A stretch of DNA of 64,000 nucleotides from NCBI RefSeq assembly GCF_005222675.1, contig NZ_STGE01000026.1, positions 1 through 64,000 of the forward strand, read 5' to 3'. This document shows, one piece after another, positions 1 to 7,700 of this stretch; the first letter of the stretch is position 1; each line of letters starts with the position of its first letter. The notes below the pieces were generated by a model. The model was not told the origin of the DNA, did not search any database, and was given only the letters and a program-made list of their open reading frames with translations. The translations under genes and the position numbers were made by a program. This DNA is from Mycolicibacterium sp. CR10 (GTDB lineage Bacteria > Actinomycetota > Actinomycetes > Mycobacteriales > Mycobacteriaceae).

Positions 1-84
1 CTGTGTTTCTCGTAGATCCCGCGCATTCAAACGCACCTCGGTAACTGTCTTACACACAGCTATTACTGTTACAGATAAAATCGC
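1..84. other. AT-rich segment replacing the tadA 3' end
   Basis: Bases 1-81 contain about 43% G+C (35 of 81) against roughly two-thirds for the surroundings. The break lies exactly where conserved TadA sequence stops. The segment carries two similar short repeats, TAACTGTCTTACA at 42-54 and TTACTGTTACA at 63-73, as found at transposase-binding ends. This looks like the terminus of an inserted element extending out of the window, but no transposase or second end is visible. Confidence 0.4.
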
Positions 85-1077
85 CGCCGCGAGCTGGCTG
101 TGCAGGGCGGCGCGGTCCAGTCCGCCGAGCGCGGCCAGCGCCTCGAACCGCGCTGGCACCTCCGCGGGATTGTTGGCGTGCACGGTTCCGGCGCCGCCGT
201 CGTGCCCGGTGTTCAATGCTGCGAGCAGGTCGACGACCTCCGCGCCGCGGACCTCGCCGATGACGATCCGGTCAGGACGCATCCGCAGCGCCTGTTTGAC
301 CAGGTCGCGCACCGTCACCTCACCCACTCCCTCGACGTTGGCGACGCGGGCGAGGAGCTTGACGAAGTGTGGGTGCCGGGGTGCCAGCTCAGCGGCATCC
401 TCGACGCACACGATGCGCTCGTCCTCGGGCACTGCGCCGAGCAGGGCCGCCAGCAGCGTCGTCTTACCCGCCCCGGTTCCTCCCGAGACGACGAACGCCA
501 GCCGGGCGGCGATGATGTCGCGCAGAAGCGTGCACGCCGCCGCGTCGATCGCACCGGCGCCGACAAGCGCTTCGAGGTCCTGGGTCGTCGGCCGCAGTAC
601 CCGGAGTGACAGGCACGTCCCCGCCGCGGCGATCGGGGGAAGCATTGCGTGCAACCGCACGGTGAGGGTCCCGCCGCTGTGGGCGGCACCCAGATGACTG
701 AGGTGCCCGTCGACCCAGGGCTGGGCTTCGTCGAGGCGGCGACCCGCACTCAGCGCCAGCCGCTGCGCCAGCCGCCGGACAGCAGCCTCGTCGGCGAACC
801 GGACGGCGCTTCGCCGCAAACCGGTGCCATCGTCCACCCAGACGGCGTCGGGAGCCGTCACCAGGATGTCGGTGGTGCCCGGAGCGCACAGCAGCGATTC
901 GAGGATGCCCGCCCCGACGAGTTCGGTCTGCAGTTCACGCATGCTGGTCAAAACTTCGGTGTCCCCGAGCACACCGCCGGACTCGGCGCGGATCGCCGCG
1001 GCCACCACGTTCGGCCGCAGCGGGGCCCCCTCTGCGGCGAGCCGCTCCCGCACCCGATCGACCAGGGAGGCGCTCAC
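1..1077 (-). CDS. tadA: TadA/CpaF-type secretion ATPase, 3' end replaced
   Basis: Hexameric ATPase of the tight-adherence (Flp pilus) type II/IV secretion family, acting at the inner face of the membrane to power pilin assembly. GTG start at 1077 overlaps the ssd stop (GTGA). Translation shows the Walker A GGTGAGKT at residues about 199-206, the Walker B region IVIGEVRG at 271-278 and the His box GHDGGAGTVHAN at 291-302. Similarity to the family continues to about residue 332 (base 82), where the usual ending of roughly 20-25 residues is missing. The remaining 27 codons to the window edge stay open but do not resemble TadA and are AT-rich. Either a mobile element or a rearrangement has cut the gene near its end, or the window edge is an assembly junction. 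The first 330 residues are securely assigned. Confidence 0.85.
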   Translation of the reverse strand, partial: MSASLVDRVRERLAAEGAPLRPNVVAAAIRAESGGVLGDTEVLTSMRELQTELVGAGILESLLCAPGTTDILVTAPDAVWVDDGTGLRRSAVRFADEAAVRRLAQRLALSAGRRLDEAQPWVDGHLSHLGAAHSGGTLTVRLHAMLPPIAAAGTCLSLRVLRPTTQDLEALVGAGAIDAAACTLLRDIIAARLAFVVSGGTGAGKTTLLAALLGAVPEDERIVCVEDAAELAPRHPHFVKLLARVANVEGVGEVTVRDLVKQALRMRPDRIVIGEVRGAEVVDLLAALNTGHDGGAGTVHANNPAEVPARFEALAALGGLDRAALHSQLAAAILSVTVIAVCKTVTEVRLNARDLRETQ

Positions 1078-2162
1078 GCTGCGGAGTCCGCGAGAAGCGG
1101 GTTCTGGCAAAGAACTCCGAGAACCTTGCGGGCGGCACCGGCAAGAGGGGATCGTCGTCGCAGCCGCAGACCACCGCGTTCGAGTCGCGGTTCGATCCCT
1201 GGTTCTGGACGCATCGACGCCAGCACAGGTAACCCGACGATCCTGGCGACGTCGATCGGCCGGAGCCCGCCCGGTGACGGCCCACGCACGACGACGCCGG
1301 TGTTCGGGTTGCCCGCCGAAGCCCACTGCGCGGTCGCGGCGGTGGCTGCGCACGAGCGCACGTCCGCGGTGGTGATCAGCACCACGAGGTCGGCGGCCGC
1401 CACAGCGGTCTCGGAAGCCGGCGTCGGCTGCCGGGCCACATCGCAGACCACGGTCACGCCCGCCCGGCTCCCGGCGTCGATGACCGCGCCGAGGGGAAGC
1501 GCTCCGATCTCGTTGCTGGACGGACTTCTAGACAACGCACGGCTGCCCGAAAGAACGCTGACCCCGTGACGGACGGGTAGAGCGTCGCGCAGCGCCGGGT
1601 AGCTCAGCCGGCCACCGGCCAGTGAGAGATCGGGCCACCGCAGACCCGGCTCCGTCTCACTGCCGAGGAGCAGGTCGATGCCGCCGCCCCACGGATCCCC
1701 GTCGATGAGAAGCGATTCGGGCGCCACCTGCGCCAGCGTGGTGGCGAACACCGATGCGCCGGCTCCGCCGCGGCCTGCGAGGACGGCCACGACAGGTCCT
1801 CGCGCGCCTCCCACTGCCGACTCCTCCGCCGCGTCGGAGAGCACGGCCATCAGATCGCGATCGTGTGTGAGCAACGTCACCACACGTTGCGCGCCCACGG
1901 CGACCGCGGCCTCCCATTCCGCGGGTCCCGGGGTGTCGCGACACACCAGCAGCACTCGGTCGCGGCGCGGCATGCCCCGCTGAGCGCAGCGGCGGGCGCC
2001 GGCGGTGTCCACCAGAATCGCCGCCGCGCTCGTCCACACCCGCCGGCCCGAGGGGTCTCCGGTACGCACGATCCGCACGCCCGCGGCGGCAACAATGCGG
2101 TCGATGTCGGAATCGAGCAACGGATCGTCGATCACGGCCAGGATTCCCGCGGCTGATGTCAT
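1074..2162 (-). CDS. ssd: Septum site-determining protein Ssd (CpaE/MinD-like)
   Basis: 362-residue MinD/CpaE-superfamily protein matching mycobacterial Ssd (Rv3660c), described as influencing septum formation and encoded at the head of the tad locus. An N-terminal receiver-like region (residues 1-120, starting MTSAAGILAVIDDPLLDSDI) precedes a ParA/MinD-type domain. Its Walker A is degenerate: VLAGRGGAGASVFATTLAQ has Ala-Ser where Lys-Thr is expected, so ATP hydrolysis may be weak or absent, as known for this subfamily. The stop overlaps the tadA start by GTGA, indicating translational coupling. ATG start at 2162. Confidence 0.85.
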   Translation of the reverse strand: MTSAAGILAVIDDPLLDSDIDRIVAAAGVRIVRTGDPSGRRVWTSAAAILVDTAGARRCAQRGMPRRDRVLLVCRDTPGPAEWEAAVAVGAQRVVTLLTHDRDLMAVLSDAAEESAVGGARGPVVAVLAGRGGAGASVFATTLAQVAPESLLIDGDPWGGGIDLLLGSETEPGLRWPDLSLAGGRLSYPALRDALPVRHGVSVLSGSRALSRSPSSNEIGALPLGAVIDAGSRAGVTVVCDVARQPTPASETAVAAADLVVLITTADVRSCAATAATAQWASAGNPNTGVVVRGPSPGGLRPIDVARIVGLPVLASMRPEPGIEPRLERGGLRLRRRSPLAGAARKVLGVLCQNPLLADSAA

Positions 2163-2321
2163 AGGCCCAGCCTCGACCGTCGGAGACGACGCAAAAAGGG
2201 CGTTGCCGTGATCTGTGGATCAACTCAGATTTGGGGACAGTCCGGTCACAGGACTGACATCGAAAACAGCATTCCGCAACCATGGGTAAATGCGAGAGCT
2301 GTCCGGTTTACGAAAACACCC

Positions 2322-2420
2322 CACAAAAGGGACGACCCCCGCCAGGGGGGGAGGAGGCGGAGGTCGTCGTGTATCAGCCCCGGGGGGTCGGGCTGATGCA
2401 CACCCGGCATAAGCCGAGTG
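2322..2420 (-). ncRNA. 6C small RNA (B11)
   Basis: On the minus strand two hairpins each expose a run of at least six C residues. The first is CATCAGCCC, loop GACCCCCCG, GGGCTGATAC (about 2404-2379). The second is ACGACCTCC...CCCCCCC...GGGGGTCGTC (about 2373-2328), followed by CCCTTTTGT. This double C-loop architecture defines the actinobacterial 6C RNA (B11 in M. tuberculosis), and the position between the Rv3660c and Rv3661 homologues is the known B11 location. A -10 hexamer TATAGT at 2432-2427 puts the 5' end near 2420, giving about 98 nt against 93 nt for B11. It acts in trans through the C-rich loops pairing with G-rich mRNA regions. Ends are estimated to within a few bases. Confidence 0.88.
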
Positions 2421-2426
2421 ATGCCC

Positions 2427-2432
2427 ACTATA
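2427..2432 (-). promoter_or_regulatory. -10 element of 6C RNA
   Basis: TATAGT on the minus strand, 7-8 bases before the inferred 5' end of the 6C RNA. A loose -35 (TTGCGC, 2457-2452) lies 19 bases further upstream. Confidence 0.6.
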
Positions 2433-2580
2433 CACACGGGATAGCGGGCGGGCGCAAGTACCGGAATGCCGGGAAGTTGGCCGCAACCGCGAAAATTTAC
2501 AGTGACAGACACGTGTCGTGAACTGCCATTTTGTACGATCGGCCGCAGTTTGTTACGCACGCCCTGTTTATGCTGACTAT

Positions 2581-3438
2581 GTGACGTCATCCGAACCTGC
2601 GGCAGGGGTTAGCCGAGCACCCCGAGACCCCGCTTCATCGGACCGCCCGGTGCGCACCGCAGCGTTCTTCGATCTCGACAAAACGGTCATCGCAAAGTCC
2701 AGCACTTTGGCTTTCAGCAAACCTTTCTTCAGCCAAGGGCTAATCAATCGGCGCGCGGTTCTGAAGTCGTCCTATGCACAATTTCTGTATCTGATGTCCG
2801 GCGCCGACCACGATCAGATCGACCGGATGCGTTCCTACCTGACCACGATGTGCGCCGGGTGGGACGTCGAGCAGGTCAAGTCGATCGTCGGGGAGACGTT
2901 GCACGACATCGTCGACCCTCTCGTCTTCGCTGAGGCGGCCGAACTCATCGCCGACCACAAGTTGTGCGGGCGCGACGTCGTCGTGGTCTCGGCATCTGGA
3001 GAGGAGATTGTCGCGCCGATCGCGCGTGCACTCGGCGCCACTCACGCGATGGCGACTCGGATGGTCGTCGAGGACGGCAAGTACACCGGAGACATCGCTT
3101 TCTACTGCTTCGGCGAGGGCAAGGTCGAGGCCATCCGCGCGTTGGCCGCCCGCGAGGACTACGCCCTCGAGCATTGCTATGCCTACTCCGACTCGATCAC
3201 CGACATCCCGATGCTCGAGGCGGTGGGCCATCCGACCGTGGTGAATCCCGATCGGACGCTCCGCAAAGAAGCCACCGCGCGGGGCTGGCCGATGCAGACC
3301 TTCTCCAAGCCGGTGTCGCTGCGCGATCGCTTCTCCGCACCGTCGGGAGCGGCCGTTGCCACCACCGCGGCCGTGGGAGTCAGCGCACTCGCCGCCGGCG
3401 CCCTCACTTACTCGTTGTTGCGCCGTTTCGCGTTCTGA
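2581..3438 (+). CDS. HAD-IB family phosphatase (SerB-like, Rv3661 homologue)
   Basis: 285 residues from GTG 2581; a longer reading from 2518 is open but its first 21 residues are unlike the family and would run through the promoter region. Haloacid dehalogenase class IB hydrolase with motif I FFDLDKTVIAKSS (nucleophile Asp, DxDxT), a helical cap, motif II in VVVVSASGE and motif IV AYSDSITDIPML. A C-terminal hydrophobic helix (GAAVATTAAVGVSALAAGAL) suggests membrane anchoring. The substrate is not evident; relatives dephosphorylate phosphoserine or phospholipid headgroups. Flanked by the 6C RNA upstream and Ms1 downstream, the arrangement conserved in mycobacteria. Confidence 0.85.
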   Translation: MTSSEPAAGVSRAPRDPASSDRPVRTAAFFDLDKTVIAKSSTLAFSKPFFSQGLINRRAVLKSSYAQFLYLMSGADHDQIDRMRSYLTTMCAGWDVEQVKSIVGETLHDIVDPLVFAEAAELIADHKLCGRDVVVVSASGEEIVAPIARALGATHAMATRMVVEDGKYTGDIAFYCFGEGKVEAIRALAAREDYALEHCYAYSDSITDIPMLEAVGHPTVVNPDRTLRKEATARGWPMQTFSKPVSLRDRFSAPSGAAVATTAAVGVSALAAGALTYSLLRRFAF

Positions 3439-3504
3439 CCGAAAGCTACTTCGCAGTAGCTAGCGAGCTGTCGTAACGATCTGGGATCGCGGCCCATTTG
3501 GGCC

Positions 3505-3533
3505 TTGCTGTGACCGGGGTCACGGAGTACAAA
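3505..3533 (+). promoter_or_regulatory. Ms1 promoter with embedded CRP-like palindrome
   Basis: -35 TTGCTG (3505-3510) and -10 TACAAA (3528-3533) are separated by exactly 17 bases. The spacer contains TGTGACCGGGGTCACG (3509-3524), matching nine of ten bases of the cAMP-receptor-protein consensus TGTGA-N6-TCACA. A bound dimer would occlude RNA polymerase. The promoter call rests on spacing and the downstream RNA; the CRP link is inference. Confidence 0.65.
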
Positions 3534-3539
3534 GGAAGC

Positions 3540-3852
3540 ACGGAAGCCGAGTGAGGCCAAGGCCGAGCCGGAAGAGAAGGCTCGATCTCCCGATCCCGAC
3601 TTCCCAGCACGGGTCCCGGTACCCACGCGGAGCACATACCGCGATACAGGTAACAGCGTTGCGGGCCTGCGGAATTGAGAGAAGCGGACGACCACGACAG
3701 CCCTTTGGGTGGGGACTGCAGTCGTAGCGCCTAGCAAGAACGCCGAGGCCACCCACGCAACCCCAACGAGCACGCTTGGTAACCGGAGTCCGTGCTGGCG
3801 GGCGGCGAACCGAAGTATTTTCGAATTACTTCGGGCGCCGCCCGCTTTTTTT
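3540..3852 (+). ncRNA. ms1: Ms1 / MTS2823-type RNA polymerase-binding small RNA
   Basis: No credible protein reading exists in this 438-base gap between the Rv3661 and Rv3662c homologues. That is where mycobacteria encode MTS2823 (Ms1), an abundant RNA of about 300 nt that binds core RNA polymerase in stationary phase. Here a well-spaced promoter ends at 3533 and a strong intrinsic terminator ends at 3852, giving a transcript of about 313 nt on the plus strand. Assignment rests on position, strand, length and boundaries; I did not fold the whole RNA. Confidence 0.82.
3798..3852 (+). terminator. Intrinsic terminator of Ms1
   Basis: Long GC-rich stem GCGGGCGGCG..CCGAAGTA pairing with TACTTCGGGCGCCGCCCGC around an AT-rich loop, directly followed by seven T residues (3846-3852). 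Confidence 0.9.
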
Positions 3853-3876
3853 GCTGGAGGCCCGCTCGCCCACACG

Positions 3877-4656
3877 TCAGGACGACGTCGACTGCGCGAT
3901 GGTCAACGCCTCGCGCGCACCGGCGTGCAGCGCCTCACTGCTGAGCACCAGCCATACCGCCAAGCCCTCGGGCGTTCCCGAGGCGAACCCCCGCGCTGCG
4001 GCCCGATAGTCACCGGAGCGGCGCATCCAGTGCACCTCGGGGACGCCGAGACCGTGCGGGTCGAGACCGCTGGCGATCGTCACCAGCCGGGACACCCCGC
4101 GCGCGACGACGCCGTCGGCGGTGCCGAACGGCTCCAGCGTGAGCAGCTCGCCGTGCACGACTCCCGCCAGCACCGTCGCCGGAACCCGGGACGCGGTCAC
4201 GACGTCGGCGAGTAATTCCAGCCTTCGTCCCACCTGCCCGTCACTTCGCGGTCGTCCCAGCGCATCCCCGTCGGCAAGGTCGGCGGCCGCCAATGCATGC
4301 AGCCGGGCAATCGCCTGAAGAGGAGCACGTCGCCACACCCCGATCAGCGGGCCTTCGCCGCCCTCGAGTGCCTCGGCAACCCTGAGCGCACCCGCGAGCA
4401 CCGGGTCGCTGCGCGCATCGTCAGCGCCATCGGCGGAGAACTGCAGCGGTCCCCCGTCAAGCACCGACGAGGCGCGGGCCGCCCGCAGCGACGCCTCGGC
4501 CGCCGTCTTCGGCCAGCCTCGTAGATTGGTGCGATGCCGGTGGGCACGGCCGAGCGCTTCCCGCGCTTCGTCGCCCGCCTGCGCGACGCCCGGGAGCCCG
4601 GATAACGGGGCCAGGGGATCCGCGGCACCGGCCTCGTTCGAGCTCCCAGTGGTCAC
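3877..4656 (-). CDS. Conserved hypothetical protein (Rv3662c homologue)
   Basis: 259 residues from GTG 4656 (VTTGSSNEAGAADPLAPL...). A longer reading from 4785 is open but would cover the acsA promoter, and the extra residues are Arg/Cys-rich and unlike the protein. Alanine- and leucine-rich, helical, soluble, without signal peptide or membrane segments. The central stretch PLQAIARLHALAAADLADGD resembles the helical signature conserved in this mycobacterial family, but I recognise no catalytic motif. Convergent with Ms1 and divergent from acsA. Function unknown; relatives are sometimes labelled oxidoreductase without clear support. In M. tuberculosis the dpp operon lies between this gene and acsA; it is absent here. 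Confidence 0.75.
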   Translation of the reverse strand: MTTGSSNEAGAADPLAPLSGLPGVAQAGDEAREALGRAHRHRTNLRGWPKTAAEASLRAARASSVLDGGPLQFSADGADDARSDPVLAGALRVAEALEGGEGPLIGVWRRAPLQAIARLHALAAADLADGDALGRPRSDGQVGRRLELLADVVTASRVPATVLAGVVHGELLTLEPFGTADGVVARGVSRLVTIASGLDPHGLGVPEVHWMRRSGDYRAAARGFASGTPEGLAVWLVLSSEALHAGAREALTIAQSTSS

Positions 4657-4775
4657 GCCCGAACACGGTAGTCGCCCCGGGAGTGCGTGCGCGACGAGCA
4701 GAACATACCGCTGGACCCGCCAGTTATGACGCTCGTCGCGCGACAGGCGCCGCCCGCAGCCTCGGATGTGAGTTG

Positions 4776-4811
4776 CCAACGTCATTGCAACGTTGGGTGA
4801 CTACCCTCACA
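4776..4811 (+). promoter_or_regulatory. acsA promoter region: inverted repeat and CRP-like site
   Basis: CCAACGT-CATTGCA-ACGTTGG (4776-4796) is a perfect 7-base-arm inverted repeat. It abuts GGTGACTACCCTCACA (4796-4811), nine of ten bases of the CRP consensus, ending three bases before the acsA ATG. TACCCT at 4802-4807 fits a TANNNT -10 whose start point would fall at the ATG (4815), predicting a leaderless mRNA; no ribosome-binding site is visible. A factor on the CRP-like site would then cover the -10. Confidence 0.5.
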
Positions 4812-4814
4812 GTC

Positions 4815-6779
4815 ATGACCGAGACGCACGTAGAAGTCCAGTCTTCGTACCCACCGCCAGCCGAGTTCGCCGCGGACGCCAACGCTAGCGAGGCGTTGTA
4901 CGACGAAGCCGAAGCCGACCGGTTGGCCTTCTGGGCCACCCAGGCAGAGCGCCTGAAGTGGGACACCCCCTTCACCGATGTGCTCGACTGGTCCGAGGCA
5001 CCCGTCGCGAAGTGGTTCGTGGGCGGCAAGCTCAACGTCGCGTACAACTGCGTCGACCGGCACGTCGAGGCCGGCAATGGAGACCGCGTCGCCATCCACT
5101 GGGAGGGCGAGCCCGTCGGCGATTCCCGCGACATCACCTACGCGCAACTCAAGGACGAGGTGTCCCAGGCTGCGAACACCTTCGCCGAACTGGGCTTGAA
5201 GTCCGGCGATCGGGTGGCCATCTACATGCCGATGGTCCCCGAGGCCATCATCGCGATGCTGGCCTGTGCGCGGCTGGGCGCCATGCACTCGGTGGTGTTC
5301 GCCGGGTTCTCCGCCTCCGCGCTGCGGGCACGCATCGACGACGCCAAGGCCAAGCTGGTCATCACCACCGACGGGCAGTTCCGACGCGGCAAGGCGGCAC
5401 CGTTGAAGGAAGGGGTCGACGAGGCCATCGACGGTCTCGGGGATGACAGCCCCGTCGAACATGTGGTCGTGGTGCGGCGCACCGGAATCGACGTGCCGTT
5501 CACCGAGGGGCGCGACCTGTGGTGGGACGAGGTTGTTCCCAAGGCGTCGACAGAGCACACGCCCGAGGCATTCGATTCCGAGCATCCGCTGTTCTTGCTG
5601 TACACCTCGGGCACCACGGGAAAGCCCAAGGGCATCATGCACACCTCGGGCGGCTACCTGACCCAGGCGTCGTACACCCACTTCAACGTGTTCGACGTCA
5701 AACCGGACACCGACGTGTACTGGTGCACCGCCGACATCGGCTGGGTGACCGGGCACACCTACATCGTCTACGGGCCGCTGTCCAACGGCGTCACCCAGGT
5801 CGTCTACGAGGGCACGCCCGCATCACCCGACGAGCACCGGCACTTCCAGGTGATCGAAAAGTACGGTGTGACAATCTATTACACCGCTCCCACCGTTGTG
5901 CGCACCTTCATGAAGTGGGGTCGCGAGCTCGCCTTCGAACATGATCTGTCCAGCCTGCGCCTGCTGGGTTCGGTGGGCGAACCGATCAACCCGGAGGCGT
6001 GGCGCTGGTACCGCCTGGTGTTCGGTGGCGACAAGACACCGGTGGTCGACACCTGGTGGCAGACCGAGACCGGTGCCGCGATGATCTCGCCGCTGCCGGG
6101 CATCACCGACTGCAAGCCCGGGTCGGCGATGCGACCGCTGCCCGGGATCTCGGCCAAGATCGTCGACGACGACGGCAACGAACTGGCGCCCGGCACCGAC
6201 CACGGCGAACAGGCCAGCGGTTACCTGGTGCTCGACAAGCCATGGCCGGCCATGCTGCGCGGCATCTGGGGCGACCCGGAACGGTTCCAGGAGACCTACT
6301 GGTCTCGGTTCGCCGAGCAGGGTTGGTACTTCGCGGGCGACGGCGCGCGGTACGGCAAGGACGGCGAGATCTGGGTGCTGGGCCGCATCGACGACGTGAT
6401 GAACATTTCCGGTCACCGGATCTCGACGGCCGAAGTGGAGTCTGCACTCGTCGGACACTCCGGGGTGGCCGAGGCGGCCGTCGTCGGCGCCACCGACGAC
6501 CACACCGGGCAGGCCATCTGCGCCTTCGTGATCCTGAAATCGCACCACGCGGACACCCCGCGCGAGCAGATGGTCGACGAGCTTCGCGCCGAGGTATCGC
6601 GGGAGATCTCGCCGATCGCCAAGCCCCGAGAGATCCACGTGGTGCCGGAACTTCCGAAGACCCGCAGCGGCAAGATCATGCGCCGGCTACTGCGCGACGT
6701 GGCCGAGGGCCGCGAACTCGGTGACACCTCGACGTTGGTGGATCCCAGCGTGTTCGAGGCGATCCGCGCGAGTAAGTAG
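4815..6779 (+). CDS. acsA: Acetyl-CoA synthetase
   Basis: 654-residue AMP-forming acetate-CoA ligase: acetate + ATP + CoA to acetyl-CoA, cytosolic, the route for growth on acetate. ATG 4815 (MTETHVEVQSSYPPPAEF) gives the usual family length. ANL-superfamily motifs are all present: the P-loop YTSGTTGKPKG, WWQTETG, the hinge motif GRIDDVMNISGHR and the C-terminal catalytic-lysine motif KTRSGKIMRR near residue 620. That Lys is the one acetylated by the cAMP-dependent Pat acetyltransferase in mycobacteria. Next to it lies a CRP-like promoter site, so cAMP may act on both transcription and activity. Divergent from the Rv3662c homologue. Confidence 0.97.
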   Translation: MTETHVEVQSSYPPPAEFAADANASEALYDEAEADRLAFWATQAERLKWDTPFTDVLDWSEAPVAKWFVGGKLNVAYNCVDRHVEAGNGDRVAIHWEGEPVGDSRDITYAQLKDEVSQAANTFAELGLKSGDRVAIYMPMVPEAIIAMLACARLGAMHSVVFAGFSASALRARIDDAKAKLVITTDGQFRRGKAAPLKEGVDEAIDGLGDDSPVEHVVVVRRTGIDVPFTEGRDLWWDEVVPKASTEHTPEAFDSEHPLFLLYTSGTTGKPKGIMHTSGGYLTQASYTHFNVFDVKPDTDVYWCTADIGWVTGHTYIVYGPLSNGVTQVVYEGTPASPDEHRHFQVIEKYGVTIYYTAPTVVRTFMKWGRELAFEHDLSSLRLLGSVGEPINPEAWRWYRLVFGGDKTPVVDTWWQTETGAAMISPLPGITDCKPGSAMRPLPGISAKIVDDDGNELAPGTDHGEQASGYLVLDKPWPAMLRGIWGDPERFQETYWSRFAEQGWYFAGDGARYGKDGEIWVLGRIDDVMNISGHRISTAEVESALVGHSGVAEAAVVGATDDHTGQAICAFVILKSHHADTPREQMVDELRAEVSREISPIAKPREIHVVPELPKTRSGKIMRRLLRDVAEGRELGDTSTLVDPSVFEAIRASK

Positions 6780-6790
6780 CTGAGACCGTC

Positions 6791-6854
6791 CCGACGAGCG
6801 CTTGCGCGAGGAGCATCAGGCACCGACGAGCGCTCGCGCGAGGAGAATCAGGCA
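6791..6854 (+). repeat. 32-bp tandem duplication
   Basis: Two 32-base units, 6791-6822 and 6823-6854, differ at two positions; each contains CCGACGAGCGCT(T/C)GCGCGAGGAG. They follow the acsA stop, and the second overlaps the end of the next minus-strand gene. The core recurs at 17284-17335 and 62537-62596. Confidence 0.85.
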
Positions 6855-7552
6855 CCGACCGGCACGAAGCCGCTTCCCGGCCGTCCCTTGGCGGTGATGT
6901 CGGCGAGTTGGGTGTTGAACGACATCGTCACCGCCGGGGTGTGCAGCGGGATGAACTTGATCACGCACGTCGGAAGGTCCTCGGAGAACGCTCCGTGGAT
7001 CATTCCGACGAGCCTGTTGTTCACCGTGACCGGCGCTCCCGAGTCGCCGGGCTGCCCGCAGACCTGGTTGACGATGGTGCCGGGCTGCTCGCCGGGACCC
7101 CAGGTGACACCACACGAATAGCCGGTGGTGCGTCCCAGCTTGCAGGCGACGTCACCGAATTTGGGGTCCGGGCCGAGCCCGTCGATGCGGAACCCGTTCA
7201 CCTGGTTGACCGGGGTGACTTTGGCCGGATCGAACTGGATCACCGCATAGTCGAGGCCGTCGTTTCCGGCGACCATTTTGCCGACGACACCCCCGGCCTC
7301 CTGACCCTCGGCGGCCACCACGGCCCCCGGTCCGCCGCAGTGCGCGGAGGTGAAGCCGATCAGGTTGCCGCGGTTGTCGGTACCGATGGCCGTCAGTGTG
7401 CACAGGGTCTCGCCGTCGACGACGAGACCGGAGCCTCCCCCGAGCGTCACCGGAACGGCTGCGTGTGCGGGCGCGACGATCCCGGGTATCAACACGGCGG
7501 TCAGCACCACGACGACGGCGCGAATTATCAGGCTCAGGCCACTGGTGCTCAA
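6848..7552 (-). CDS. Secreted trypsin-fold protein (Rv3668c homologue)
   Basis: 234 residues. A signal peptide (residues 1-32, hydrophobic LSLIIRAVVVVLTAVLIPGI, cleavage after AHA) precedes a chymotrypsin-fold domain. Family triad candidates are His in FTSAHCG, Asp in GLDYAVIQF and Ser in GQPGDSGAPV, so it may be an active exported S1-type serine protease. The cysteines (SAHC, VACKL, YSCG, VCG, TCV) suit disulfides outside the cytoplasm. Convergent with acsA. No substrate is known to me. Confidence 0.85.
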   Translation of the reverse strand: MSTSGLSLIIRAVVVVLTAVLIPGIVAPAHAAVPVTLGGGSGLVVDGETLCTLTAIGTDNRGNLIGFTSAHCGGPGAVVAAEGQEAGGVVGKMVAGNDGLDYAVIQFDPAKVTPVNQVNGFRIDGLGPDPKFGDVACKLGRTTGYSCGVTWGPGEQPGTIVNQVCGQPGDSGAPVTVNNRLVGMIHGAFSEDLPTCVIKFIPLHTPAVTMSFNTQLADITAKGRPGSGFVPVGA

Positions 7553-7700
7553 GAATCAATCCCCAATCAGCTGCCCGACCCGCGTTGCAAGGAGCCAGGC
7601 CAGTCTATCGGCGGGCGGAATCGTTTAGCGCGACGCCACGTGGCAACATTGACCGCGATATGTACCGCGACCTGATAGCAGAGGCGGGAAGGAAGCTTCC

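Noticed and set aside
2208..2521. Short open frames across the ssd-Rv3661 gap
   Set aside because: They coincide with the 6C RNA hairpins and have no RBS or protein-like composition.
3540..3852. 6S RNA
   Set aside because: Length and polymerase association are similar, but location and lack of an obvious long 6S bulge fit Ms1/MTS2823.
3408..3875. 155-codon minus-strand frame
   Set aside because: Lies opposite the Ms1 RNA with its promoter and terminator; low protein character.
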